Below are positions 13,923-26,975 of a stretch of DNA of 64,000 bases, in pieces. Within the stretch, counting starts at the first letter, position 1; each line of letters starts with the position of its first letter. The translations under genes and the position numbers were made by a program. The DNA comes from Apostichopus japonicus. Taxonomy: Eukaryota; Echinodermata; Holothuroidea; Aspidochirotida; Stichopodidae. Location: NCBI RefSeq assembly GCF_037975245.1, contig NC_092564.1, positions 876,984-940,983 of the forward strand, given 5' to 3'. The notes below the pieces were generated by a model. The model saw only the letters and a program-made list of their open reading frames with translations, searched no databases and had not been told where the DNA came from.

Positions 13923-14010
13923 CTTCTGGTGATTCTTCTTGCATATAAGCCCCTGTGAGGTACCTGTGGACCAGTGCAGATTTCCCACTTGTAATACTTC
14001 CAACTACTCC
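13923..14010 (-). CDS. AGAP1: AGAP coding exon 3, P-loop of the GTPase-like domain
   Basis: An 88-base exon encoding [20 protein letters not shown] followed by AYMQEESPE. The stretch GSITSGKS is the G1/P-loop nucleotide-binding motif (GxxxxGKS), and EESPEGG covers the effector or switch I region of the AGAP GTPase-like domain. Acceptor TTTACAG, donor GTAAGA. It enters in phase 0 and leaves in phase 1, matching exons 2 and 4. The reading resembles the fly form ([20 protein letters not shown]). A Kolobok-like transposon starts only 46 bases into the following intron. Confidence 0.95.
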
Positions 14011-16991
14011 CTGTAAATAAACCGATCAAAGAGACAATATTTAACGACCTCTATATGAGGATCTCATTATGCATGTAAGCATTGCAAGTTATGATCAGAA
14101 TGCACACTAAATAGTCAGACATACTGTACACATTTTGATTGACCTTTTACTGCATGGATATCAATGAGCATTCACAATGTCCCTTAGATAAAGAAATTAG
14201 AGAGAATTGTTCTTGATATCATGTTGTATGCTGATTGCATTTGATTACATTCAAAAGCAAGTTAAATAAAGGATGCACTTCAGTACCTAAGATAATACAA
14301 CTAAATTATGTCTCAAATAAGGAACATGTTTCATACAGCATGTTATAAGAGGAGAGGCACTCTTACACATAGGGTTCTGCCCACAATGTGGCCGGTTATG
14401 GCCACTAACTCCAAGACGACACACCGTTGGAACATTAAGGTCCTTAAATACATGAACATTACATTATACTTTATCTTGAAAATTGCAACATGAAAGTTAG
14501 GATCTTGACAAAAACATCACACACTTATCCTGCATATACTACTACAATGGCCATACCACTCCTCTCCAAATTTGCAAAGATACAACCCTTAACAGATGGA
14601 TCAGTAGGCCATTCCTACTTGTCTAAAGGCGATAAATATTTAATATTCTCAGGAAGGGTCGATTGATTGACTTTTTAATATTATTAATAAATAATCCACC
14701 ATTATCACACCATTACAACTTTCTGCAGTATTGTTGACTAGGATTTTAACAGTTGCATCCAGGAGACACAATGTCTTTTAACATGTTTGCATCTGCTCAG
14801 AAAAACTTGCGTCCCTGCAATCATCCATGAAACATGCACTTAAAAACACCTCTACAGAAACACACAATAGTTAGTTATATAATAACCCCTGACAACACAT
14901 TAGTGCTCAACGGAGGGGTACAGTGATAGACCAATAATGTGCATGGAAAACATCAAATGATTAAACCTGTAACTTATATACAACAACAAATGAAGCAAAA
15001 CATCATGTAATACAGACTACTGTATGTTACACAACTCATTTACATATCATCTGTGAGCATGATATCTAGGCTAAGCAAATATATGCTGCAGCTGAATGTC
15101 GGAAATCAACATAAAAATGAGTGTCACTGCACTTTTCAACTGATTTAAAATTGAGCCCCTTAAACGATGTAGAAAGTATTATGTATAGACCTCAACGACA
15201 CAAGAACAAGCCCCTAAAAGGCATAGCACTTGCTCACAACGTTTATGAGCTCCTGTGGTAAGATACCATTAACAGTTACTCAAAAACACAATTTTATTCA
15301 TAAGTTTTATTCAAAGTTGAAGGAATATTCCCATTTCCCCACCACTATAGGCTAGTCGGCCCAACCCCGACCAGTTCCGAAAACTTTCCCATTAGAGTAT
15401 GTAAGTAACTTTTTATGCAATGTCTCAACGAAAACAATATAAAAAAACTTAAGCTTCAATGGGTACTTTTGAAGATGTATGAAGTAGTTGCACTTGCACA
15501 CTGCACAAAATTTTTTAACTGAAGCACGTGGTCAATGGACCATGAAAGTTTACGCAAGTTTGCAACAAATTAAATTACCGTGGAATGAATGCACACTTTA
15601 CTAAAGTCACTCTCAATGAGGAGAGAACAAACATGTACACTCTAGTACAAGATGAAAATCCTTTTCAGTATCAGATGTTAGCTTCCCACAAAATTCATAG
15701 ATTATCTAAATTCATTTGCGATCCAAACAAGGATTCAAATATTAGTGATAGTCTGAGAAACAATTCAACTACAATTTCCTACCATGAGTGCTTATTGTCA
15801 AACTTGTGACAAGGCCTATTACACGTTATGATACTTGACTGCACACATATGATAGCCTGTAGCACAAACTTTGCTGTCTATACATAGGGGATGTAACATT
15901 ACTTGTAAGTAATTGGTGTTTAACAACATACTTTGTGTTCATTGTGCACTACAGATGCAAGAATGTTTCCAGACAATGGATAAGGGACTATTAGCCAATC
16001 AGATCGCAGGGAAGTTTGGAAAAGCATCATTGACTAATTTTAGCATGACAATATCTGTAATAGATATGTATTTAGCTATGTACCAAAGCGTCACATCTTG
16101 CAGTTAATTGTTATGATTTTATTTGTTTTCAAACAATAATTCTGCAGGATGTTGCAACAATGCTGTTTCTGAAAGTGAGGAATACTCAGTTTGAGCTACT
16201 AGGCTAGATACCGTACAATAGCTGTAGCACAAACTTTGCTGTCTATACATGAGAGTTCTTAGCCTTGAAAAACTGGTTCAAGAAGGTCTTGCTGCCAGAT
16301 TTGCAGTTTATAAGGAAGTTATCTCATTTTGTCAATCACATTCCAGAATTCCCTAAATACAGTTCTATAAAATACAAGCTTGCTTAAATGATGTTATTAT
16401 ATGCAATCCTTATTAACTGACATTCACTACTGTATACAGCTAGTATATAGATGCATGAAACCAGGAAGTAACCATACATTCTCAAATTTGTAAGAGTTTA
16501 AAGGGGTCCTTAGAAAAGTCTTAATAATGGTCAAAATGTGATTGCAACTGACCAGAGATAGCAACCTATTTGCATTGCTATTTGCTATTCTTATCTCAAC
16601 TTTCACTTCTCATCAAGAACATTATAACATATCCAGCCCATTCTGAATCAAACTACAGTCTCACAAACACTTATGTTATATTGATGTTTCAATTTAAAAA
16701 CAATATATATTTTTTTAATAATTTATAATAAGAATTTGAATGGCTAGCTAAACTGAGGAAGTTCATTTGCTTCTAAGGTAACATTGCATGGAATCTTCTG
16801 ATTAAACTCACACTGTTGCTTTAATAGCCAACCTGCGAACTGCTTCCACATTAAGCAAACTATCTATTGTAGGTACAGTATAATAACAGTGCATACAGTG
16901 CAGGCATATATACAGTGCTTTCACTCACAACTCATTTAGACAGGCTGATTGATTAATTTATAATTCTGAAGTATTGTCACGAAGCACATAC
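14011..16991 (-). other. AGAP intron 2, nothing else recognised
   Basis: A 3.0-kb AT-rich intron with correct ends for exons 2 and 3. A 29-base string (CTGTAGCACAAACTTTGC onward) occurs twice, near 15858 and 16221. No coding exon, RNA gene or transposon end was seen. Confidence 0.85.
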
Positions 16992-17050
16992 CAATTTCAG
17001 CTCTGGTACCGTCCGACTCAGCGTCCATTCCTGGCTGTTAACAAATGCAT
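16992..17050 (-). CDS. AGAP1: AGAP coding exon 2
   Basis: A 59-base exon found by splice signals and homology; it is too short for a simple open-reading-frame search. With the last base of exon 1 it reads D, then AFVNSQEWTLSRTVPELKL, nearly identical to the invariant linker between the N-terminal helix and the GTPase-like domain in AGAP proteins. The acceptor is TTTTCAG and the donor is GTATGT. Entry phase is 1 and exit phase 0. The last residues begin the first beta strand of the GTPase fold. It lies 41.4 kb from exon 1, so the first intron is very long. Confidence 0.93.
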
Positions 17051-17204
17051 CTGAAAATAAATTAGAAAGATAAAGAACGCTGAAGGTTCTGATGCTGAAT
17101 GTATCAGAGGTGTGGTCTGGAGGCTTAGCAGGAAAATATGACCTTCAACGTGGATTGAAACAAGTATGGCAGAGCTGAATGGATTCGTATAACTGCAAGA
17201 GAGT

Positions 17205-17265
17205 ACAGTATATATACCTAGATATGACAATGTCAGAGTATATACCTAGATATGACAATGTCAGT
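17205..17265 (+). repeat. Short tandem duplication, 28 bp twice
   Basis: The string TATACCTAGATATGACAATG followed by TCAG occurs twice in direct succession. It is recent and nearly identical. No other role was seen. Confidence 0.85.
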
Positions 17266-20200
17266 CATGAGATTAAACATTGAAAGGAGACATTTATTTC
17301 CCATTCATTATGACAAGATTGAAAGGAGACATTTCTCCACTGTACAAGGAAACACAGACCTAATAAGCTAAAAAAATAACACAATCTATTTAACTATTGC
17401 AGCAAAATATCATCAGGAATGATTGCAAATATCCTGCATTGCAATAAAATTTAGTATTTGTTTATTATGAACAACCAAGCCTGAGGGCTATCTGATTATC
17501 TGTGAGTAATGACAAGATGTGGTCAGCATGAAACAATGCTCTCAACCAATTCATTATAATACAGCCTTGAAGATTACTGTTATTTTCATGAGCTCATGGT
17601 GTGACATCCCATATTGCTATACAGTGATCTCTCCATATCCTGGGCAAGCCCAATTATTTCCCATATATATAAATCTATTTACCAAAAGGTATACACAATG
17701 GAATATTGATGAGAGCAATTGACACTCATATGACCTGGTTAATCATTTCAGGAAATACAAAACTCCAGGTTGTTCAGGGTCAATGACAGTCCTTACTAAT
17801 GAACTATTAAATTGATCTTATTGACCTTTATGCAAGTGTTCCTGAGAAATAATCTCTGTAAAGTTAGAGGGATTTGATTTATTCCTTGAAGTTGTAAAGA
17901 GCTTAAATCCTTTTACCTGTACATATGAAATAAATATCTACTTGTTACGATTTGAAATAAAGAAAAGAAAAACGATTATTTCTGATGTCTGTGTTCTTTG
18001 TTGGTATTACGTATATGTTTGTTTCAATTTGCACACTTCTTCTTTTTCAATTTTCTTTCTTGTTTATGTTTCATTGTTGTATTTTTGCCCAAATGGCCGC
18101 CCATAGACTTACAGGTAAGGGCAAAACAAGTACAGCATGTATCTCTGTTGTACAGGGCAAAAGTCAAGCATGCATAAGAAATGGGTTTAAGAAATATCAA
18201 ACTAAAAGCATGATTTGGTATTAATTAGCTAAGTTGTAAATTCTCTTTTCTTACAATTGAAGTTACATGATAAAACCAATATCACAACATCTCAGACAAA
18301 GCCAATGATTGGGTACATTAACAAGTTTGTAGATGACCAAACTCTTTTGTAGTTTAATAAAAGACTCTGCCTACCAAACGTCTTTTAATTAAAATAAAGC
18401 ATGGTCATACTGTAATCATTGTCAACCAAATGGTAATTTTCAATCAGTTGCTCTCTAGAAAACATACAGTTAATGGTATTTAATGGGCTTTGCAGACAAA
18501 TTAAGGAATGGCCATGCTAAATATACACATATTTAAACATAATTTAAGCTAATGAGGATTTGAAAAGTCTGTAATTAACCAAGCAACACAACTTCAAGAG
18601 GTGAAGAGATTTGACTTGATGTATTCTACAGACCAGCTGCAATGGTACATGCTTTCTACTGGTCTTAACTGGTGGTACAATGTCCAAAATATCCCAGGTT
18701 TCAAAGTTACAAAGAATGTCTGTAAATACAGTTCTTCTGTCCTTGACTACAGTGCAATCAGACAGATTCCCTGTTTCACTGCTTCAGCCCAGACTATGAA
18801 AGAGAAGCTCTAATACAGAGGAAGTACACCATTAAGTACAGTATTAGTTTCATATGACAACTCCATCAAGTGATTTAAAGAGTTGATTTATCACAAGCAG
18901 TTAGTCTACAATGTTATAGCAATGTTCAACGAATCACGGTATCATACAGTAGCTTCTGACACGGTCTTTTAATTTACAAGTTTAATAGGCAACTTGATTT
19001 CCACAAATGCTTTAACCAAGGCTTAATCCTACTTACATATCTATAATACAGGAAGCATATAAGACTGTATTAAATGTGAACCCAAAAAGTTAATGGAGTA
19101 ACAGAACACACAAGTGCATGACTGCACACTGTCAGATGTACATTAAAGGTAACCACAGCTGTCAAAATGCAGTTTCATCAGTAAACAAACAATTTACTTC
19201 CATTGTTCAGAGCAGACAAGATCTGTTCTTACCATCTGCGGACAAACATGTTATAAAATCATCAATATAACGATTGAAATACATCCAAGCTTCCCGGTTG
19301 CTGGGACTTGCTAAGTTTGCGTTAAGTAAAGTTATGCTAACAAGAAAATACATATTCATCAAACTATTAGACAGTATATAAGTCCTGTGTATCAATTTAC
19401 TTGAAGTACAAAAGAAGAAAACAAATATATTCCAAAACTCCAGAGACCTTGCAGGAAGGTGTGTAGTAGAGGACATTTTACTAAAGTTTTTCAATGTTAT
19501 GAAATGTGTTGCATCATATTCAGATATAGGAGCGAGAGATTTTTGACATCTATAGGCTAGTTTACTGAATTCCATTACGGTGTAATAATTTACCCAGAAG
19601 AAACTGGTTTGGTATTTACTCAGACAATTGCTACATGTATTACTTCCCTCTAATCAACGTGGGACTTTCCCACTTGCTTATTAAACCTAAAGACTAGATC
19701 AAATGTCTATGACTGTGCCCACTACCTCTTTCTACCATTCAGAGGTAAGAAAATGGTACAAATGTTTTGAGGAGTTAGGAAGAAACTTTAGCGACCAAAG
19801 CGGTTGTTTCTCTCTCTCTGGAAGATATCTATGATTAGGTTGAGTCTTTGAAATGTACTGTCTATTGAGTACATCAAGTACCAATGAAAAGTTTGTGGTG
19901 TGCCAAACTCCTCTGTACTATTATCAAAGAAAGTGACTATGAAACTTCTTTTAATGTTACTATTGTCGATCTTGGACTAGGCTAGGGAGGACTGCATACG
20001 TGTGTATGAGAGACAGACAGGTGAGATAGGAATAATGAAGTACATTTTGCTCATGTAATCTCTTTAAATTATATCATGGTCGGTCATGTCCAATCATATC
20101 TTATCATTCTTACTCAATCAGTGTAGAGCTACACAATCCTGGCGATCAATGATATTTTTAGAAAATTTAAGAAATGAGGTCCTGGTGAGCGTACATTCCT

Positions 20201-20509
20201 CTACATCAGTTACACGCTGCTTCACAAATACTTTAGCTTCCTGGGTAAGACCTAACCATGAGCCTTAGTTAAATCACTAGATGCTATCAACAACAATACA
20301 AAGGGAACTTATCAATGATGCATGACAGGAAATTCAAAAATTTGCTTTTCCTATAGTTGACAATTAACTATCATTTGACGTCTTCTATCCTCGGTGAGTT
20401 GTAAGTCCATCCTATCTGACCGACAGGCCTGAATTAGTTCTACTTCACACAGCACTAGACTCCTTGAGGTCTGTCTCCATTCTCCAGTTTACACTTATAG
20501 GTCTACAGA

Positions 20510-21070
20510 CACGGTCTATGAACAACATTGTCCTTATCACTCTAATAGGCATTAGAAATCATGAAATTAGCTTACAACTCCCATCATCCATCAAAGATTG
20601 ACCATTTTACAAGTCTTTTTTCACAATTCTAGTTTTTATTTATGAATAAACATTAGCTATTTATTCACATTGCTGATGTACAGGGAGTGACTGTCTGATT
20701 TTCTGTTGCAATACCTGTTTTCACAACCTGCATTTCAAGGACACTGAACATGGTTGTGGCCTAGGGTGATATTTTGAAATATTTTGTCTGCTTCAAAAAG
20801 AGGAACATCACATTATTCAAGTCATATGTAGGCTTGTAATTAGGGGTTAACATATTAAGGGCTAAAATAAGAGATATTGATGAGGGCAACACTCCACGTC
20901 ATAGTTTGCATACTGTATATTTAATGAGTTTCCCAGATTTATCAAAAGTTCAAATGTGTATATCTTAGAAGTGAAAGGAGCTTTTCAAACAATTTCAACA
21001 GATTTTGAATGAGATTATCACGCACAATAAATGTAGTAAATATGCGGAAAATTGGCTAGATGTAGATGCA
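20510..21070 (-). repeat. Dispersed repeat, copy 2 (inverse of 2.1-2.6 kb)
   Basis: The reverse complement aligns through most of its length with 2095-2600, with an extra block of roughly 100 bases around 20880-20990. The two copies in opposite orientation 18 kb apart could pair in the nuclear transcript across introns 4 to 1. Divergence is moderate, so the copies are old. Confidence 0.8.
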
Positions 21071-21519
21071 GACTATAAGTACAGTAGCTCTACTTCACAA
21101 AGAATCCAAAGGATCAGTTTAATGTAATCAGTGTTATCATTAGTTAGAAATGAAAATGTTAACCTTGTGAGTTGGTGTTACATTCTAACCTAGCTTTGCA
21201 TGCATATTGCAGTTACATGTATAACAAGCTGCATTCAAATTCTATTGAGCCAAAGACTTGGTTCAAGGCCACAGGGTCCACCTCCATTGGTGGGGTGACA
21301 ATTTAAACACCAGTCCCAAATAATTAACACACTGACCCAAGGATAAGCTCCTAATAATTCAATGTTACCTTGTGAGAACAGCTTAAGACATGACCCCCAT
21401 TCTACAAATAGAATACTGTACCTCATTGAAAACAAAGCTTTCACAGAAGGCTGTGGGCACATGAGAATAAGGGTATAGAGTCTGATAGAATGTGTTATTT
21501 AAAACAGAACCGTATGCAT

Positions 21520-21775
21520 TTAACATTGCAGTATGTGTGTTATTTCACACAGTGCTCTACTGTATGTGTGTTATTTAACACAGTGCAGTATGTTTGGTAT
21601 TTACACAGTGCAGTATGTGTCTTAATTAGCACAGTGCAGTGTGTTATTTAACACAGTGTTTGGTATTTATCAGTTTGGATTTTAACAGTTTGGTTTTTAA
21701 CACAGTACAGTATGTTTGGTATTTAACACAGTGCAGTTAGTGTGTCATTTAACACAGTGCAGTATGTGTAACAGG
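21520..21775 (+). repeat. Degenerate minisatellite of about 25-35 bp units
   Basis: Repeated variants of CAGTATGTGTGTTATTTAAC followed by ACAGTG occur at least seven times, with deletions between units. AT-rich, non-coding. Confidence 0.85.
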
Positions 21776-24700
21776 ATGATCCAAATGTTACTGTTGCTTT
21801 CAGTTTGGTATTTGTTAGACAGAAATTGGGTGCTAGTACATTACATTCATGAGATAAAAACAAGTACTAAACCAAAATGATAAAATAAGCTCATTACTGT
21901 AAGAGCAACCAACACAGGAAGCTCTTATTTAGTTGGATTTGATTTATGTGTGGATATTTCATGGCTGTGCCAGCTCAGACAATGTTTCAAACCCAACAGG
22001 TAATGATAGTAATACAGTTAGTTCCAACAAATATTCCAGGTAGCCTCATTTCAGCTGCATCATGTACTGTAAAGTTGAAGACGCTCTGCAACAAATCAGC
22101 TGATTTGTTATTACATAATATGATGGATTCAAATTACTGTGTATCTGTAATCACAGGAAATTAAAACTTTATTTGTTTTATATTAACATGACAGACAGCT
22201 GTTTTTTGTTGTTATCTAGAAAGAGATCAACTCCTGGAATACAAGTCCTATGATATGGCAGACCTTATACAGACTCTAAATTCAAATCATTTCTAGAAAA
22301 GAGGTTTTCCCTATTAAAAGAAAAAGATATGACCAGAATGCAAGTTTTGACAGTAAACCGATCAAAATTTCAGCTTCCTCACATAACCCAAAAAGACCAT
22401 CTGATATAGCAGCTGAGACTCGTACCCATTCTATAGAAGTCAACTGTAGGCTACACACAGTAGTTGCAGAAATTACATCAACATAGATTCTGTGTCTAAT
22501 TTTACTCTCCCATACATATGAACACAAAAAAGAGAGTTTGAAACACCTACCAAAGCTGATTTCACTGCGGCACTTCTGTTGTCTGGATTGGAAAAATCCA
22601 CTCTTCCGATGTCTCCTAATAACACCAAATTTATCCATGTTGAGAACCAGTCTATCACTTAAATGGTCAATAAAATATCTACGGCAGTTAATAAAATAGT
22701 GAACTTTTAGTAGCGTGGCTACAAGGAACTAACAAGCCTCTGAAAATGACCTAAAACAGTGCTGTGTTAAGTTTACACACATCATGAATGATATGAAGAG
22801 GAAGTGCCTTGGCAGTACAGTACACTGTGATATATAACAGACTACTATGTAGATATACACTGTATACAGGTGCTGGCTTCCTATCTTGCTGATCATGTAG
22901 GTAAGTCTAATCATACATGTCAGATGTTTCCTCACATGGAGGAGGCACACACAAAGTAAACAGAAATTAATATTTATAGAGCGTGACATCCATCATAGTT
23001 TTAAACTCCTTGATCCACTTTCTTTCTTTCTATCAATTTTGTTTCTTTGTAAATGTTGTACTTTGATATTGGGGAGACAGCCAAGAGTGGCCTGTTCCTC
23101 AACCCATGTAAGAATAAAAACTTTTGTTTCGTGACCTCGATGAATACCATCAAAGAAGTTAGTTTCTTTTTAAGTCAAATACTTCCATCACAAATATCAT
23201 CAGTTAAATACATGTGCAAACCTTGCCAAATCTGTGAAATAATTACAATGTTCATGGGCAAGTTTGCTTCCAGTTATTACAAGCAGCTTTAAGACAACTA
23301 ATATAAATGAGAGGCTCCAATAATAAGTAGTACTCCAACTGTTAATCCATTCTCAGCCTAAATAGTCTCACATTCCGATTCCATCTTCTCTGTTACACCA
23401 CAATCAGCAGTAAGGACTAATAAACAACTGTTAATTAACAATTCATTAATGATGCATTAGAAATCCATTTCTTTGTCAGTTTGCAAAGGCTGGAAAGATT
23501 TACCATAATCTCTGTATATAAATCTTCTATGTCTGTGAGGTATAGTATCCATCCAAATCTTTGTAGTACAGTGTGATGGTAGCTTGGAATCTCAAGTTTC
23601 CATTATTCAAACTATGTGAGATACACTTTAGCAACAGTAATTTTTAACATTTGGTGATCACATCAATCAATTAACTATGTGCAACGAGCAACCAGTCCAC
23701 TTCCTGATATAGAAAAACAGCTTCATCAGCAATAAGTTTGACTTCAAACTATAGTCAAGTCCATAATGAAATCACAACAAGTTGTCTTCACAAATATATG
23801 GCAAAAATGACAAATTAATCACTCAAAGTACAGATCCGCTCAAGACTCTCTGCTACTTTAATTAGACGTGCACATAGAAACAAGTCACTGTTAAAGGTTT
23901 ATCACACAGGAATTAATAAGCAGTCTTTTGAAATTTAAATTGAAACTGCAGACATTATTTCTCCAATGTATTATGTTTGGCTATTATCCAGAAGAAAGTG
24001 AAACATAACACCTAACCACCTTAAGGTGCTTCCTCTAATTATATCAAACATTTTTGCCCTTTGTGATTTAAAAACAAAAGCTTTGTAAAAGAAACAAACT
24101 GCTTTCAAAGAGATTATCCTTCAGTGCTCAACCAATTAATCCAACAATTGTGAAAACAATGGTATGTCAGCTTTTAATACCACTTCACACAGAGCTAACA
24201 ATGTCAACAAACTGAGCAAAAAGGAACATCAAATTTAGACTAAGCAACAGCTACTGCTCTAATAATCTGCAGTACACAAAGTTGTCAAATCACAGACTAT
24301 AGGAAGGCAGACAAAAATCTTTTCGAAAGGCAATTCCACATCTGAAAACGATAGTGTTTTGCCAAATGGTATCACCCAAGACCTACCGAAAGACAAGATA
24401 GCTATAACCTATCACAGATTTTTTTAAATATATGATGGCAGTTTCCAATTCCCAAATGTGAAAAATCAATTATTGCTCCATGAAGACCATGAAACTGATC
24501 CATCTTTCAGGTACCATGTGGGTGCTGCCTCTGAGTGGTGAGATGAGGTGACTATATTCCCATATGAGAAGCTGATCAAATGATCCACTAGACAAGACCG
24601 TACCACATGGGATTCATTTCTTGTCCTATTAATTTAATTTAGTTCCTTATTAAATTAATCACTTCTGTAGAAACCAGAATGATTTGTTTGAAATGGATTA

Positions 24701-25734
24701 AAGCAGCCAAGCAAGGCATCACTGATTTTTCGAAATCCAGACAGACAGAAGGGAAAAGACAAGAAAGAATTTACTTGCTCAAAACAAAAAGGGAGCTCTT
24801 CCCCGATTAACAGATGATATTTCCAGACTACAGAACGAGATGAAAATGAAATGCTAATAGGCAAGTAATTATTCTGTTATATTTATTGTTATTGTTGTTC
24901 CAGTGTTGACTGTTGTCACTGGTTTCTATACTTAGCAATTTGTGATGATTAAACAAATCTCATACAATATGTGTAGAAGATTCATCTCTAAAACAGACTT
25001 TTGCCACAGGGTGCAATTTATTGCAGACAAAGTCAAAGAGAGCATTAACGATATTATTTCATTAATAAATAAATTCCCAATAGGGGATTAGTTCATTCTC
25101 TGCTACCTAGTACTGTATTAACAAGTTGGGAATGATTAAAAATATAAAAAGACCATATGCTGTACCTGTAAGCCTGGAACAAAATGTAGGAAGTTACAGA
25201 TTTCAGTTCACTGGGGCTTACATCTGGAGACAGGGAGGGAAACATGAAGAGAATTTCAAGAGGATTAAATAATACATCAAAGCTAACAGGAGACATTAGA
25301 ACAGAATTGACACTTGGTGAGACTGTAGGATTAGGTCACTATAGCAACAGAAGATCATATTAAATATGCAAGAAAAGATCTATTGTTTGACTCAATACCC
25401 TGTAGATGTTACAGATATATTTGTAGACATACATACATGTACAGTAGCATGTGAAAACATGGTTTGGGTGGAAACAGATATTACATTCATGTGTAACATA
25501 TTTACATTCCTATTAGGAAGAATTATCCAGTACAAAATATGTCTACAATAAATATGGCAGAAAATAAACATGTGTGCAGTATGAACTGTACATGACCTTG
25601 TTATCACAGCAAACAGTGACATACTCAGTGTATTACTCATATTGAAGACTACGCAAAGGTTGCATCCTAGAAAAGTTGAGATGAACAGATAGAGTCAATG
25701 AGAGGGAAAGCTACAATTGAGCACTATCCCCCCC

Positions 25735-26115
25735 TCCCCCCATCCCACACCTATAGAAACGTGAAGTAAACCTTCCCACATGCATCCTATAGCACTATCA
25801 CCCCACTATCACTCCCACTATCACCCCACACCTATAGAAATGAGAAGCAAACCTTCCCACATGCATCCTATAGCACTATCACCCAACTATCACCCCCACA
25901 CCTATAGAAATGAGAAGTAAACCTTCCCACATGCATCCTATAGCACTATCACCCCACTATCACTCCCACTATCATCCCACACCTATAGAAATGAGAAGTA
26001 AACCTTCCCACATGCATCCTATAGCACTATCACTCCCACTATCACCCCACACCTATAGAAATGAGAAGCAAACCTTCCCACATGCATCCTATAGCACTAT
26101 CACCCAACTATCACT
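25735..26115 (+). repeat. Minisatellite, five units alternating 70 and 81 bp
   Basis: Units carry CCTATAGAAATGAGAAGCAA, then CCTTCCCACATGCATCCTAT and a variable run of CACTATCACCC. The motif CTATAGAAA recurs near 25751, 25832, 25902, 25983 and 26053. Spacing alternates about 70 and 81 because the CACTATCNCC sub-repeat varies in number. Confidence 0.92.
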
Positions 26116-26582
26116 CACTGTAGGTCAACTACATGCACTTCCGATGGTAGATTGAGGGGACTGGTTAACCTAGAAGTGACCGGCCAATGGGAAGGTACAC
26201 AGAGCTTACAAAACAGTTTGAGGAGAAAGTTGAAAGAGGAATCAGAGTTAATAAACAAAGGGATTAGCTTTGCAGAATTATAGTATATATTCATGCCAAC
26301 TGCCCTCAACCAAACCTTGACAGTCATAATTCTAGCTACTGTACGTATTTCACACTATGAATCTAGAAACTTTTTCTTCACCCTGTTAATACAAAGATTC
26401 ACTCCCACTAATGCTCCACCCATCCTTGACCTTACTAGAAGGACCTTGCCTTCTAGCAATCCAACCCAATGTAACACAGATCTAATTTCAGGATTGACAG
26501 TGAGCTGGTAATATCCTGGGTCAAACCAATAATCTTCTCCCAGTTACTGGATCTCTCTCGATCTCTCTTCTTGTGTTTCAGC

Positions 26583-26975
26583 ATATATAATGGTAGTCCT
26601 TACAAGTGTGGGGAGGATCATCTCTTGAAGCAAGTACTGTACTGCTTTTTTATCATGAGCCTGGCTCAGCCAGCTGGTGGTGTAAGGGATCAAGATTAAC
26701 AACAGCGTATAAAATGGTAGTCCTCACAAATACTGATTATCACCTGCCTGTGGGGAGGATCATCTCTTGAAGCAAGTACTGCTGTATTATCATGATCCTG
26801 GCTCAGCCAGCTGGTGTAAGGGATCAAGATTAACAACTGCATATATAATGGTAGTCCTCACAAATACTGATTATCACCTGCCTGTGGGGAGGATCATCTC
26901 TTGAAGCAAGTACTGCTGTCTTATCATGAGCCTGGCTCAGCCAGCTAGTGTAAGGGATCAAAGATTAGCAACATC
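26583..26975 (+). repeat. Three tandem units of about 130 bp
   Basis: Each unit has ATAATGGTAGTCCT, then GTGGGGAGGATCATCTCTTG, AAGCAAGTACTG, and CCTGGCTCAGCCAGCT. Starts are near 26587, 26712 and 26847. The first unit lacks an internal segment (ACTGATTATCACCTGCC) that the other two have. Confidence 0.92.

Noticed and set aside
22551-22658. A minus-strand frame (GDIGRVDFSNPDNRSAAVKS) before a GTAGGT donor
   Set aside because: It looks exon-like, but its exit phase is 0, which does not fit AGAP exon 2, and no partner exon was found.
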